Shown here piece after piece: positions 29,855 through 39,110 of a DNA stretch of 64,000 bases. Below the pieces are notes generated by a model. The model searched no databases. It was given only the letters and a program-made list of their open reading frames with translations, and was not told where the DNA came from. Origin of the DNA: Mesorhizobium sp. Pch-S. GTDB taxonomy: Bacteria > Pseudomonadota > Alphaproteobacteria > Rhizobiales > Rhizobiaceae. The DNA lies in NCBI RefSeq assembly GCF_004136315.1, contig NZ_CP029562.1:2170001-2234000 (forward strand). Reading direction: 5' to 3'. Position 1 is the first letter of the stretch. Each line of letters starts with the position of its first letter. The position numbers and the translations under genes are program-made.

Positions 29855-30343
29855 TCAGTGTCGTCCGGGATGGGAAAGTCCAAGCGCCATGCCGGTCTGC
29901 ACCGAGCGCGCGGGATTGGCGGCGGGCACGATCGTCTGGCGAAACTCTGTCGGCTCGACCGCAGGCTCGGAGGTCTCGCGCCCGAATGCGTAGCGGGTTT
30001 CCGCGTCGGCCAGATTTTCCGCCTCGACCACGCCCCATTCTGTCCAGCCCGCGCGGCGCAGTGCCGCGGCCCGCAATGCCGCCCCTTCGAAGCCGACGAC
30101 GAGGGAGACGAGCAGGGTCAGCAGCGAACCGGCAACCGCCAGCCCCTGGCTTTCGCCGACGAAGGACAGCGCGCCGAGGACGATGAAAGCCAATACGGCG
30201 GCGAACCAGAGGCGATGCCACAGCAGCCAGAACGGGGGCAGGATGAAGGCCAGCCAGGAGAACCCGTCACGGATCAACCGTGTCCCTTCAGGCCTCGTGC
30301 CGAGGCCATCGGAAGGTGGTTCCATGACGATAAAACTGGCCAT
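29855..30343 (-). CDS. DUF2628-like small membrane protein of the his operon
   Basis: A 162-residue protein starting [13 protein letters not shown]. Two or three hydrophobic segments follow, including [20 protein letters not shown] and [14 protein letters not shown], and then a soluble C-terminal tail with no motif I know. Similar proteins are found between hisB and hisH in rhizobia and are often labelled DUF2628. The role is unknown. The start is uncertain, with ATG also at 30325, and neither has a strong ribosome site. Its stop is one base before the hisH start. Confidence 0.8.
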   Translation of the reverse strand: MASFIVMEPPSDGLGTRPEGTRLIRDGFSWLAFILPPFWLLWHRLWFAAVLAFIVLGALSFVGESQGLAVAGSLLTLLVSLVVGFEGAALRAAALRRAGWTEWGVVEAENLADAETRYAFGRETSEPAVEPTEFRQTIVPAANPARSVQTGMALGLSHPGRH

Positions 30344-30349
30344 GACTAA

Positions 30350-30491
30350 GAGACCGCTTGGAAATTGATGAGGCCGGGCTGCAAACGACAAGAAACTGCG
30401 CTCCGATGCTCTCGTAGCGCCATGTACGCTCCGCTTCGGTGCTCGTTTCTCATCATTTTCGCCTCGGCCTGATCAATTTCGAAACGGTCTC
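30350..30491. repeat. 142-bp imperfect inverted repeat between hisB and the DUF2628-like gene
   Basis: The outer arms at 30350-30376 and 30465-30491 are 27 nt each and match at 24 positions (GAGACCG, then GAAATTGATSAGGCCG). Inside, AGAAACTGCGCTCCGATGC pairs imperfectly with a copy near 30435-30455. The right end touches the hisB stop codon. It could be a MITE-like insertion, an mRNA stability element or an attenuating hairpin inside the operon. Confidence 0.75.
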
Positions 30492-31090
30492 TACCCCTGC
30501 AGCGAACCCTTGGTGGAAGGAACCGCGTCCGGCTGGCGCGGATCACTCTCGAGCGCAGCCCGCAGCGCGCGCGCGACAGCCTTGAAGCAGGTTTCCGCGA
30601 TGTGATGGTTGTTGGCGCCGTAGTGGTTCGTCACATGCAGCGTGATGCCGGCATGCTGCGACAGCGCCTGGAAGAATTCGCGCACCAGTTCGGTGTCGAA
30701 AGTGCCGATCTTCGGCGCCGAAAAAACAACGTTCCAGACCAGGAACGGCCGGCCCGACACGTCGACCGCGGCACGCGTCAGCGTCTCGTCCATGGCAAGA
30801 TCGATCGAGGCATAACGCATGATGCCGCGCCGCTCGCCAAGCGCCCTGGCCAGGGCTTGGCCGATGACGATGCCGGTGTCTTCGACAGTGTGGTGGTCGT
30901 CGATGTGCAGGTCGCCTGTCGCCTTCACCGTCATGTCGATCAGCGAATGGCGCGACAGCTGGTCGAGCATGTGGTCGAAGAAGCCGACCCCGGTCGAAAT
31001 GTCGGACTTGCCGGTGCCGTCGACATGAACCGACACGGCGATGTCGGTTTCCTTGGTCTTGCGGCTGATTTCGGCCGAACGGGGTGCCAT
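30491..31090 (-). CDS. hisB: Imidazoleglycerol-phosphate dehydratase
   Basis: A 199-residue monofunctional HisB. Manganese-binding histidine motifs [25 protein letters not shown] and [13 protein letters not shown] are all intact. It removes water from imidazole glycerol phosphate to give imidazole acetol phosphate. It is the first gene of the minus-strand his cluster and is divergent from hslV, with about 237 nt between them. A large inverted repeat follows its stop. Confidence 0.97.
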   Translation of the reverse strand: MAPRSAEISRKTKETDIAVSVHVDGTGKSDISTGVGFFDHMLDQLSRHSLIDMTVKATGDLHIDDHHTVEDTGIVIGQALARALGERRGIMRYASIDLAMDETLTRAAVDVSGRPFLVWNVVFSAPKIGTFDTELVREFFQALSQHAGITLHVTNHYGANNHHIAETCFKAVARALRAALESDPRQPDAVPSTKGSLQG

Positions 31091-31327
31091 GACCTCATCC
31101 TCGCTACAGGAAAACGAGTGCGTTCTAACAGCATGATCCGGCGATTGCCAGTTGCCAAAACTGCCAGTCGAAACATATGCCTTCGCAGTCTATCGTGAAG
31201 TGGAGTCGGGTTGGGTCGTGGCTCCATTCCGGGTTTGCAAACGGGATGGCGCTGCATACATATGCCGCAACTCAACTCGTAGCGCGCCAATCGCCTCGGA
31301 AGGGATGGCGCGGAATCGGAGCAACAT

Positions 31328-31879
31328 ATGTCAGACGAACGTTCCATGCACTCCACGACCATCGTCACCGTGCGCAAGGGCGGCAAGGTGGTGATCGCCG
31401 GCGACGGCCAGGTCAGCCTTGGCCAGACCATCATGAAGGGCAATGCACGCAAGGTGCGCCGCATCGGCAAGGGCGGCTCGGTGATCGCCGGTTTCGCCGG
31501 CGCGACGGCAGATGCCTTCACGCTCCTGGAGCGGCTGGAAGCCAAGCTCGAGCAATATCCCGACCAGCTGATGCGCGCGAGCGTCGAACTCGCCAAGGAC
31601 TGGCGCACCGATCGTTACCTGCGCCGGCTCGAAGCCATGATGCTGGTGGCCGACAAGAATGTCTCGCTGGCGCTGACCGGCAATGGCGACGTGCTGGAGC
31701 CGGAACAGGGCGTGATGGCGATCGGCTCGGGCGGCAACTATGCGCTCGCCGCCGCACGCGCGCTGATCGACACCGACAAGGATGCCGAGGAGATCGCCCG
31801 CAAGGCCATGCAGATCGCGGCAGACATCTGCGTCTACACCAACCACAATTTCGTCGTCGAAACACTGGACGCCGCCTGA
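31328..31879 (+). CDS. hslV: ATP-dependent protease subunit HslV
   Basis: A 183-residue proteasome-like peptidase. The mature N-terminal catalytic threonine follows the propeptide in [13 protein letters not shown]. The region [10 protein letters not shown] and [22 protein letters not shown] are the family hallmarks. It forms a double hexamer capped by HslU. The ATG at 31328 has GGAGCAACAT upstream. In many bacteria hslU follows directly, but here three genes intervene. The 237-nt gap to hisB contains no feature I can name with confidence. Confidence 0.97.
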   Translation: MSDERSMHSTTIVTVRKGGKVVIAGDGQVSLGQTIMKGNARKVRRIGKGGSVIAGFAGATADAFTLLERLEAKLEQYPDQLMRASVELAKDWRTDRYLRRLEAMMLVADKNVSLALTGNGDVLEPEQGVMAIGSGGNYALAAARALIDTDKDAEEIARKAMQIAADICVYTNHNFVVETLDAA

Positions 31880-31881
31880 TC

Positions 31882-32409
31882 GTGAATTCCCCAAAGGCGC
31901 CCAGCTACGGCTTTCGTCCACTGACGCATGAGGACATGCCGCTTCTGGCGCGCTGGCTCGTCATGCCGCATGTCGCGGCATGGTGGGGCGACAAGGCAAC
32001 AGAGATGAAAGGCATCGCCGAGACGATCGACAGCGTCGACACCGAGCCTTTCATCATCGAACTGGACGGCAGGCCGATCGGCTTCATCCAGAGCTATGAC
32101 CCGCATCTCGACGAGGGCGAGAACCCATTCCAGGACCAGCCGACCGGCACGCTCGGCATCGACCAGTTCATCGGCGAACCCGAGCTGATCGGCAAAGGCC
32201 ACGGCACCCGATTGATCACGGAATTCGTGGAGATGCTGTTCGAGGAAGGTGCGCCGCGCGTCATCCTCGACCCGGACCCGGCCAACAAGGCTGCGGTCAG
32301 AGTCTATGAAAAAGTCGGCTTCCATCCCGTCCGTCGTTTCAAGACGGAGAACGGCGGGAACGCACTGCTGATGGCGATCGACAATCCAGACGACGCGGAC
32401 GCCGAATGA
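31882..32409 (+). CDS. GNAT acetyltransferase resembling AAC(6')
   Basis: A 175-residue GNAT protein beginning with GTG two bases after the hslV stop. Its motif order matches AAC(6')-Ib: an N-terminal HVAAWWGD stretch, FIQSYDPHLD, GIDQFIGEPELIGKGHGTRL (acetyl-CoA site) and DPDPANKAAVRVYEKVGF. The same fold also includes siderophore and lysine acyltransferases, so an aminoglycoside substrate is only a possibility. It sits between hslV and hslU and overlaps the next gene by 4 nt. Confidence 0.85.
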   Translation: MNSPKAPSYGFRPLTHEDMPLLARWLVMPHVAAWWGDKATEMKGIAETIDSVDTEPFIIELDGRPIGFIQSYDPHLDEGENPFQDQPTGTLGIDQFIGEPELIGKGHGTRLITEFVEMLFEEGAPRVILDPDPANKAAVRVYEKVGFHPVRRFKTENGGNALLMAIDNPDDADAE

Positions 32410-33005
32410 CCGCAGCCGGCACCGGCGATCTGCCACTGCATCAGCGACTGGCCTGGCCGGCCGGGCTCGCCATTGCCGCGGCGCTGATCGGCATCCAGGC
32501 ACTGGTCCTCTACTTCCAGGGCCATCCGGCGATCTGCACCTGCGGTACCGTCAAGCTGTGGCACGGCATCGTGCAGAGTTCGGAGAACTCCCAGCACATC
32601 GCCGACTGGTATACGCCCTCGCACATCATCCACGGCTTCCTGTTCTATGCGCTGGCGAAATTCCTGTTCCCGCGCTCGTCGATCTGGCTCCGGCTAGCCT
32701 TTGCACTGATGGTCGAGGGTGGCTGGGAGATCCTGGAGAACAGCCCTCTCATCATCGACCGCTATCGTGCCGGCACGATCTCGCTCGACTATTTCGGCGA
32801 CTCCATCATCAATTCGGTGTCCGACACGCTGGCCATGGTGGCGGGCTTCGCCGCTGCCCGCTATCTTCCCGTCTGGCTGGTCGTGACCATCGCCATTCTG
32901 TTCGAGGTCGGCACGGGTTATATGGTCCGCGACAACCTCACCCTCAACGTGCTGATGCTGGTCTATCCGCTGGAAGCGGTCAAAGCCTGGCAAGGGGCCG
33001 CATGA
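32406..33005 (+). CDS. DUF2585-family membrane protein
   Basis: A 199-residue inner-membrane protein with four or five hydrophobic segments, for example GLAIAAALIGIQALVLYF near residue 20 and LVVTIAILFEVGTGYM. The conserved central part SENSQHIADWYTPSHIIHGF and WEILENSP is typical of DUF2585. No enzyme activity is known to me. It is coupled to the acetyltransferase by a 4-nt overlap and precedes the DUF2157 gene by 16 nt. Confidence 0.85.
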   Translation: MTAAGTGDLPLHQRLAWPAGLAIAAALIGIQALVLYFQGHPAICTCGTVKLWHGIVQSSENSQHIADWYTPSHIIHGFLFYALAKFLFPRSSIWLRLAFALMVEGGWEILENSPLIIDRYRAGTISLDYFGDSIINSVSDTLAMVAGFAAARYLPVWLVVTIAILFEVGTGYMVRDNLTLNVLMLVYPLEAVKAWQGAA

Positions 33006-33021
33006 TGATTGGGTATCCGTT

Positions 33022-34176
33022 GTGATCAGCCAGGAAACGCTCGACAGCGCCGTCACCCAGGGCGTCATCACCACGCAGCAGCGCGACCGGCTTTACGCGC
33101 TGGAACGCAGCGGCTCCTTCAATGCGGAAGACGCTTCGGAGTCGGCCGAGGAAAACCTGCGGCTGATCGGCGGCGGCAACGATCTGTTCGTGACCGTCGG
33201 TACGGTCCTGCTGACGGTCGGCTTCTATTTCGTGCTCAACACGCTGCTGCCCGGCCAGCGGCTGTGGATCGCCGCGCTGATCGTGGTGTTTTCCTGGGGC
33301 CTCGCCGAGGTCGTCACCCGCCAGCACCGCATGAAACTGTCATCGACGGTGCTCAGCCTGTTCTTCGTCATCTCCTTCACCGTCGCGCTCGAACTGGAGA
33401 TCTTCGCGCGCTATCCGATCCAGAAGCCGGAATCGATCTGGCAGCTGCTGGCGCTCCGCCAGCAGGTCTCGGGCGCCGGCTATCTGTTCCTCGGTGGTGT
33501 CATGGCGGCGGTCGCGCTCTATTTCTGGCGCTTCAGGGTACCCATTCTTGCCGGCGTTTTCGCGATCGCCGCGACACTGCTCGCCTTCCTGCAGACCGCG
33601 CTCATGCTTTACGATGGGGTGACCACAGGCGCGGTTGCACCGCCGCGACTGGAGGACATGCCGGAGCTGATGCGGGCAGCACTCTACATGCCGCTGATCT
33701 GCGGCCTGATCGTCTTCGGCACGGCCGTCGCGCTGGACGTGTATGACCGCGAACGTCGCAAGATCTGGTCCGACTGCGCATTCTGGCTGCATGTCGTTTC
33801 GGCGCCGATGCTGGTGCATCCGCTCTTCATCATGGCAACCGGTCAGGACGTCGTGATGGGCCGCATCGAACCCGACGCCAACGCCACGATCATGCTGGCG
33901 ATCCTCATCATCGCCTTTGTCTATGTGGCGCTTGCCATTGATCGCCGATCGCTGCTGGTGCCGACGCTTGCCTATTTCGGGTCGCTCGGCATCTACTATC
34001 TGGTCAATTCGACGGCCAACAGCACCGGCATTCCGCCTTTCGCCCTGATCCTGCTGGTGGTTGGCGCCTTGATCATAACCTTCGGCGCAGGCTGGCAGCA
34101 TATCAGGCGCTTGATCGTACGCCCCACGCTCCCCACATCCGTGCTCGACAAACTTCCTCCCATCAAACAAGTGTAG
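33022..34176 (+). CDS. DUF2157-family polytopic membrane protein
   Basis: A 384-residue protein starting with GTG at 33022. A short soluble N terminus (SAVTQGVITTQQRDRLYAL) is followed by about ten hydrophobic segments such as VTVGTVLLTVGFYFVLNTLL and ATIMLAILIIAFVYVAL. The N-terminal helical part and membrane pattern fit DUF2157. Function is unknown. It ends 12 nt before hslU, so it is probably co-transcribed with the protease genes. Confidence 0.82.
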   Translation: MISQETLDSAVTQGVITTQQRDRLYALERSGSFNAEDASESAEENLRLIGGGNDLFVTVGTVLLTVGFYFVLNTLLPGQRLWIAALIVVFSWGLAEVVTRQHRMKLSSTVLSLFFVISFTVALELEIFARYPIQKPESIWQLLALRQQVSGAGYLFLGGVMAAVALYFWRFRVPILAGVFAIAATLLAFLQTALMLYDGVTTGAVAPPRLEDMPELMRAALYMPLICGLIVFGTAVALDVYDRERRKIWSDCAFWLHVVSAPMLVHPLFIMATGQDVVMGRIEPDANATIMLAILIIAFVYVALAIDRRSLLVPTLAYFGSLGIYYLVNSTANSTGIPPFALILLVVGALIITFGAGWQHIRRLIVRPTLPTSVLDKLPPIKQV

Positions 34177-34188
34177 ACGTGTAATTTC

Positions 34189-35496
34189 ATGAGCAATTTC
34201 TCTCCCCGCGAAATCGTTTCCGAACTCGACCGTTTCATCATCGGCCAGAAGGATGCCAAGCGCGCCGTCGCCATCGCGCTGCGCAACCGCTGGCGCCGCC
34301 AGCAGCTGGAAGGCCAGATGCGCGAAGAGGTGATGCCGAAGAACATCCTGATGATCGGACCTACCGGCGTCGGCAAGACCGAGATCTCGCGCCGCCTCGC
34401 CAAGCTGGCGGGCGCGCCCTTCGTCAAGGTCGAGGCGACCAAGTTCACCGAGGTCGGCTATGTCGGCCGCGACGTCGAGCAGATCGTGCGCGACCTGGTC
34501 GAGGTCGGCATCGGCCTGGTGCGTGAGAAGATGCGCGAGGACGTCAAGGCGCGCGCACACGTCAACGCCGAGGAGCGTGTGCTCGAGGCCCTGGTCGGCA
34601 AGACGGCCTCGCCGGCGACCCGCGAGAGCTTCAAGAAGAAGCTGCGCGACGGCGAACTGGACGACAAGGAGATCGAGATCGAGGTGACCGATACCGGCAA
34701 CGGCGGCATGCCCGGTTTCGAAATCCCCGGCATGCCGGCAGGTGTCGGTGTGCTCAACATCAACGACATGCTGTCGAAGGCGATGGGCGGCAAGCGTACC
34801 AAGATGCGCAAGACCACGGTCAAGGAAAGCTACGACCTTTTGATCCAGGACGAGTCCGACAAGCTGCTCGACCAGGACGAAGTGGTGCGTCGCGCCCTGG
34901 AAGCGGCCGAGAATGACGGCATCGTCTTCCTCGACGAGATCGACAAGATCGCGGCGCGCTCCGACGTTTCGGGCGGGCCTTCGCGCGAAGGCGTGCAGCG
35001 CGACCTGCTACCGCTCGTCGAAGGCACGACGGTGGCGACCAAGTACGGGCCGGTGAAGACCGACCATATCCTGTTCATCGCTTCCGGCGCTTTCCACGTC
35101 TCCAAGCCGTCCGACCTGCTGCCGGAACTGCAGGGCCGCCTGCCGATCCGCGTCGAACTGAGGGCGCTGGAGAAGGAAGACTTCGTGCGCATCCTGACGG
35201 AGACCGAGGCCAGCCTGATCAAGCAGTACATCGCGCTGATGAAGACCGAAGGCGTCGAGCTGGACTTCACCGACGATGCCATCGATTCGCTGGCCGGCAT
35301 TGCCGTCGACCTCAACGCTACGGTCGAGAACATCGGCGCACGCCGGCTGCAGACGGTGATGGAACGCGTGCTGGACGAGATCTCCTACGACGCGCCGGAC
35401 CGCAACGGCAGCAAGGTGACGATCGACGCCGACTATGTGAAGAAGCATGTCGGAGACCTGTCGAAGAACACCGACCTGTCGCGCTTCATCCTGTAG
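34189..35496 (+). CDS. hslU: HslU ATPase (protease regulatory subunit)
   Basis: A 435-residue AAA+ unfoldase. Walker [10 protein letters not shown] lies at about residues 60-68, Walker [13 protein letters not shown] near 245, and the C-terminal tail DLSRFIL inserts into HslV to activate it. The I-domain between the Walker motifs is present. It follows the DUF2157 gene by 12 nt. Separation from hslV by three genes could change the HslU to HslV ratio. Confidence 0.97.
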   Translation: MSNFSPREIVSELDRFIIGQKDAKRAVAIALRNRWRRQQLEGQMREEVMPKNILMIGPTGVGKTEISRRLAKLAGAPFVKVEATKFTEVGYVGRDVEQIVRDLVEVGIGLVREKMREDVKARAHVNAEERVLEALVGKTASPATRESFKKKLRDGELDDKEIEIEVTDTGNGGMPGFEIPGMPAGVGVLNINDMLSKAMGGKRTKMRKTTVKESYDLLIQDESDKLLDQDEVVRRALEAAENDGIVFLDEIDKIAARSDVSGGPSREGVQRDLLPLVEGTTVATKYGPVKTDHILFIASGAFHVSKPSDLLPELQGRLPIRVELRALEKEDFVRILTETEASLIKQYIALMKTEGVELDFTDDAIDSLAGIAVDLNATVENIGARRLQTVMERVLDEISYDAPDRNGSKVTIDADYVKKHVGDLSKNTDLSRFIL

Positions 35497-35550
35497 TCCC
35501 GTGCCCTGTGACAGGAGGCCGCCTGGCGGCCTCATGCATCGGAACTCGAT

Positions 35551-35844
35551 ATGACGACCATCAGGCGGCCTCTCGTTACCGTCGTGAACTGTGCCGCCGC
35601 GTCGGACGGCGGTTCGCTGTGGCTCCAGCTCTCGGTCAACGGACAGATCAAGGACTACGGCCTCAACCGATCCATCGCCTCGCGTGGCACCGCTGAGTAT
35701 GGAAGCGTGAGTGGAGAACAGGGTCCGCTTTCGAAAGACGAGCTCTCGGAGCTGGTGCTTATGCTTGATGTGCCGCAGCAGGGAATGTGTGCCGGGCTCG
35801 TCGAGGAATTTGTGCAGTTCCTGAAGACATCAGCCCTCGGCTAG
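35551..35844 (+). CDS. Small hypothetical protein downstream of hslU
   Basis: A 97-residue soluble protein beginning MTTIRRPLVTVVNCAAASDG. I do not recognise a family. It has no signal peptide and no membrane segment; the C-terminal third (SKDELSELVLMLDVPQ) looks helical and acidic. Codon use looks like the neighbours. It begins 54 nt after hslU on the same strand and may be co-transcribed. A short GC hairpin lies between the two genes but lacks a T-run. Confidence 0.6.
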   Translation: MTTIRRPLVTVVNCAAASDGGSLWLQLSVNGQIKDYGLNRSIASRGTAEYGSVSGEQGPLSKDELSELVLMLDVPQQGMCAGLVEEFVQFLKTSALG

Positions 35845-36049
35845 GCTTGCGCGCGAGGTGTAGGTCCATCGCTGGATACCGGCCAGCGTCACGACGCCCG
35901 GTGTGGCTAAATGGAAGCAGGCTTACGCCTTTCGCCGCAATCCCGCACGAAAGGCTCGACTCGCCTGCCTGCTTTTCCTAGAGCAAATCCAGCGTGGGGC
36001 CCTTCCGGCGTCGCGGGTTCCTGGATTGCACGATTTCGAGCGGTCGCTG

Positions 36050-37012
36050 ATGAAGAAACTGGTCTCCTTCCTTGTCGCTTCGGTGCTGAGTGTAACGATG
36101 CTGGCCGCGGCGCATGCGGCCACGCTGGTGCCGCCTGGCAACCGCAATGCCGAGCAGCCACCGATCCCCGGCTCCTCGACCAAGCGCACCAAGGCGACCA
36201 ATACCTCCTTCGAGGCCAAGTATCGCAAGGTCTACGCGCTGCTGCAGAATGACGCCGAGCTGCGCGGCAAGATCAAGAAGGCCGCTGCGGCTTATGGTGT
36301 CGATCCCATCCATATCGTCGGAGCGCTGGTCGGCGAGCACACCTACAATGTCGGCGCCTATGACCGCCTGCAGACCTATTACGTCAAGGCGATGTCCTAC
36401 CTCTCCTCGAAGCTGACCTTCGCCTATAAGGGCGAAGACGTCTCCGAATTCATCCGGCGGCCGGAATTCGCCAAATGCGCCAGTGAAACCGGCAGCAACG
36501 ACATCTGGGAATGCCGCGAGCAGGTGTGGAACCGCTCGTTCCGAGGCAAGACCGTGGGCGGCACGAGCTTCCCCAACGACCGCTTCGGTGCGACCTTCTT
36601 CCAGCCCTACTACGCCGGCCAGACCTTTGGCCTCGGCCAGCTCAATCCGCTGACGGCGCTGCAGATGAGCGACATGGTCAACAAGGTGTCGGGCCTGCCC
36701 AAGCTCGACGTCGACGACCCCAACGAGATCTACAAGACGATCATGGATCCGGACATGACGCTGCCCTACGTCGCGGCGATCGTGAAGACCTCGATCCAAG
36801 CCTATCGCAACATCGCCGGCTTCGACATCTCGCAGAACCCAGGCCTTACCGCCACGCTCTACAATGTCGGCAACCCGGAAGCGCGTGCTTCCCAGCTGAA
36901 GGCCGAAAACGACCGCCGTCGCGCTGCCGGCGAACCGGAAAAGCTGCCTGAAGAGAACTATTACGGCTGGCTGGTCAACGACAAGCTGGCCGAACTCAAG
37001 GCGCTGTTCTAG
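36050..37012 (+). CDS. DUF1402-family secreted protein
   Basis: A 320-residue protein with a classical signal peptide (MKKLVSFLVASVLSVTMLAA, then AHA). The mature part fits the DUF1402 family common in Rhizobiales, with AAAYGVDPIHIVGALVGEHTYNVG and a later GLGQLNPLTALQMSD that resembles the fold of lytic transglycosylases. That resemblance suggests action on peptidoglycan, but no activity is established. I placed the start at 36050 because it begins the signal peptide; a GTG upstream would bury it. Confidence 0.85.
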   Translation: MKKLVSFLVASVLSVTMLAAAHAATLVPPGNRNAEQPPIPGSSTKRTKATNTSFEAKYRKVYALLQNDAELRGKIKKAAAAYGVDPIHIVGALVGEHTYNVGAYDRLQTYYVKAMSYLSSKLTFAYKGEDVSEFIRRPEFAKCASETGSNDIWECREQVWNRSFRGKTVGGTSFPNDRFGATFFQPYYAGQTFGLGQLNPLTALQMSDMVNKVSGLPKLDVDDPNEIYKTIMDPDMTLPYVAAIVKTSIQAYRNIAGFDISQNPGLTATLYNVGNPEARASQLKAENDRRRAAGEPEKLPEENYYGWLVNDKLAELKALF

Positions 37013-37112
37013 TTTTCAACCCATCGCCTCGGGCGGTTCCGCGCCGAGACGTCGCTGCACGTTCGAGAGCGCATTTGTCATGCGCATGGAGCTTGACGGC
37101 TCTCCGGAATAT

Positions 37113-37159
37113 GGAATAAATATTTCATACTGAACATTTCTGGTTCTTTCATTCTGAAA
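37113..37159. promoter_or_regulatory. Candidate IolR operator upstream of idhA
   Basis: GGAATAAATATTTCATA at 37113-37129 differs at one base from the site at 43429-43445 before iolC. A direct repeat TTTCATNCTGAA occurs at 37123-37134 and 37148-37159. S. meliloti IolR is reported, as I recall, to recognise GGAA-N6-TTCC, which this resembles as GGAA-N6-TTTC. Binding by the IolR encoded here is inference. Confidence 0.55.
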
Positions 37160-37206
37160 TGTGAACGAAGGCTCCAGCTCTCTCCAGCCCTATCGATGAG
37201 GTTGTC

Positions 37207-38205
37207 ATGACAGTGCGTTTTGGTCTCCTCGGTGCCGGGCGTATCGGCAAGGTGCACGCCCGGGCGGTCGGCTCGAACCCGCAAGCCAAACTGGTCGCCG
37301 TTGCCGATGCCTTCGAGAAGGCCGCGAAGGAACTGGCTGCAAGCTATAGCGCGGAAGTGCGCTCCATCGAGGCGATCGAGAAGGCTTCGGACATCGATGC
37401 CGTCATCATCTGCACGCCGACCGATACCCATGCCGACCTGATCGAGCGCTTCGCGAAGGCCGGCAAGGCGATCTTCTGCGAGAAGCCGATCGACCTCGAC
37501 GTCAAGCGCGTCGAGAAATGCCTGGCCGTGGTCGACAAGACCAAGGCGGCGTTGATGGTCGGCTTCAACCGCCGCTTCGATCCGCATTTTGCCGCCGTGC
37601 GCAAGGCGATCGACGACGGCGTCATCGGCAAGGTCGAGCAGGTGGTGATCACCTCGCGCGATCCAGGCGCGCCGCCGGTCGATTATATCAAGCGTTCGGG
37701 CGGTATCTTCCGCGACATGACCATCCATGATTTCGACATGGCGCGTTTCCTGCTCGGCGAGGAGCCGGTGGCTGTGTCGGCGCATGCTTCCGTGCTCGTC
37801 GACAAGAAGATCGGCGAGGCCGGCGACTTCGATTCCGTCAGCGTCATCCTGCAAACCGCGTCGGGCAAGCAGGCGGTCATCTCCAACTCGCGCCGCGCGA
37901 CCTACGGCTATGACCAGCGCATCGAAGTGCACGGCTCCAAGGGCATGGTGGCGGCCGAAAACCAGCGCCCCGTCTCCATCGAAGTGGCAAGCGAGAAGGG
38001 CTATACCCGGCCGCCGCTGCACGACTTCTTCATGACCCGCTACATCGACGCCTATGCCAATGAGATCGCCACCTTCATCGAGGCGACGACCACCGGCAGG
38101 AAGGCTTCGCCCAGTGGTATCGATGGCCTGATCGCGCTGAAGATCGCCGATGCAGCACTCAAGTCCGCGCTCACCGGCAAGACGGTCGCGATCAAGGCGA
38201 GCTGA
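37207..38205 (+). CDS. idhA: Inositol 2-dehydrogenase (Gfo/Idh/MocA family)
   Basis: A 332-residue NAD-dependent dehydrogenase that oxidises myo-inositol to 2-keto-myo-inositol, the first step of inositol catabolism. The Rossmann motif LLGAGRIGKVHA opens the protein, the EKP motif appears as IFCEKPIDLD, and the catalytic region is DMTIHDFDMARFL. It is followed 3 nt later by an isomerase gene. An operator-like site shared with iolC lies upstream. Assignment to inositol rather than another sugar rests on context and overall similarity. Confidence 0.92.
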   Translation: MTVRFGLLGAGRIGKVHARAVGSNPQAKLVAVADAFEKAAKELAASYSAEVRSIEAIEKASDIDAVIICTPTDTHADLIERFAKAGKAIFCEKPIDLDVKRVEKCLAVVDKTKAALMVGFNRRFDPHFAAVRKAIDDGVIGKVEQVVITSRDPGAPPVDYIKRSGGIFRDMTIHDFDMARFLLGEEPVAVSAHASVLVDKKIGEAGDFDSVSVILQTASGKQAVISNSRRATYGYDQRIEVHGSKGMVAAENQRPVSIEVASEKGYTRPPLHDFFMTRYIDAYANEIATFIEATTTGRKASPSGIDGLIALKIADAALKSALTGKTVAIKAS

Positions 38206-38208
38206 ACG

Positions 38209-39054
38209 ATGTCGGCGCAACTGACCTTCGCGCTGAACCATATGGCGACGCCCCGGCTGAGCTGTCGGGAATTTCTGGACCTCGCCGCCTCGCTGGGCTG
38301 CATCGGCGTCGAGCTCCGCAATGACCTGGCCGACAAACGGCTTTCCGACGCCGCGTTCTTCGATGGTGAAGCACCGGAAGCGATCGGCGCCTATGCCCGC
38401 TCGAACGGCATACGCCTGCTCGGATTGTCCGAAGCCTATGGTTTCAATGCCTGGTCGGAAGCAATGCGCGCCAAGGTGCAGCTGCTGATCGACCAGGCGG
38501 GACAGGCAGGCGCGGAATCGATCAGTCTGATCCCGCGCAACGATGCGCCTCGCTATGGAGAAGGCGAGCGCGACGAGGCGTTGCGCCGCTCGCTCGGCGA
38601 GATCCTGCCCATGCTAGACAAGGCCGGGCTGATCGCGCTGATCGAGCCGCTGGGCTTCCCCTCGTCGTCACTGCGCCTCAAGGCCGACGCCGTCGCGGCT
38701 ATCGAAGCAGTCGGCGGCGAGGCGCGCTTCAGACTGGTGCACGACATCTTCCATCACCATCTGGCGGGCGAGAAGGAATTCTTTCCCGAGCACACAGGCA
38801 TCGTCCACATCTCAGGCGTCGTCGACCCGACGCTGGCTGCGGAGGAGATGCAGGACAGGCATCGCATCCTCGTCGACCGCCGTGACCGGCTCGGCAATAT
38901 CGAGCAAATCCGCGACCTGCTCTCCAACGGCTATAGCGGACCGCTCTCCTTCGAACCGTTTTCGCCTGAAATCCACGCACTCGACAAACCTGTCGAGGCC
39001 TTGCGTCTCAGCATTGACTTCATCCAGGACAGTCTTGCCCGAAAGGCTGCCTGA
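38209..39054 (+). CDS. TIM-barrel sugar isomerase/epimerase, IolI-like
   Basis: A 281-residue AP-endonuclease-2-fold protein. Metal and substrate residues are suggested by IEPLGFPSSSL, LVHDIFHHHLAGE and the C-terminal GYSGPLSFEPFSPE. It starts 3 nt after idhA. Position and similarity favour isomerisation of inosose (IolI type) or a related step, but xylose-isomerase-like proteins of unknown function share this fold. No signal peptide. Confidence 0.8.
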   Translation: MSAQLTFALNHMATPRLSCREFLDLAASLGCIGVELRNDLADKRLSDAAFFDGEAPEAIGAYARSNGIRLLGLSEAYGFNAWSEAMRAKVQLLIDQAGQAGAESISLIPRNDAPRYGEGERDEALRRSLGEILPMLDKAGLIALIEPLGFPSSSLRLKADAVAAIEAVGGEARFRLVHDIFHHHLAGEKEFFPEHTGIVHISGVVDPTLAAEEMQDRHRILVDRRDRLGNIEQIRDLLSNGYSGPLSFEPFSPEIHALDKPVEALRLSIDFIQDSLARKAA

Positions 39055-39110
39055 TCGCGGTGATCGAGGCATGCAGGCGCCGGGCGGATAGAGGAAACCG
39101 GGAGGCCTAG

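Noticed and set aside
31091..31327. Heat-shock (RpoH) promoter before hslV
   Set aside because: No convincing CTTG and CCTATNT pair with proper spacing was seen, so it is not annotated.
35515..35533. GC-rich hairpin after hslU as a terminator
   Set aside because: The stem is real but has a very short loop and no T-run; the downstream small gene may be co-transcribed.
35971..36005. Further copy of the AGAGC dispersed repeat before the DUF1402 gene
   Set aside because: Only TAGAGCAAATCC resembles the family; the rest does not match any copy.
35903..36049. N-terminal extension of the DUF1402 protein from a GTG
   Set aside because: It would place the obvious signal peptide inside the protein, and ATG 36050 starts it directly.
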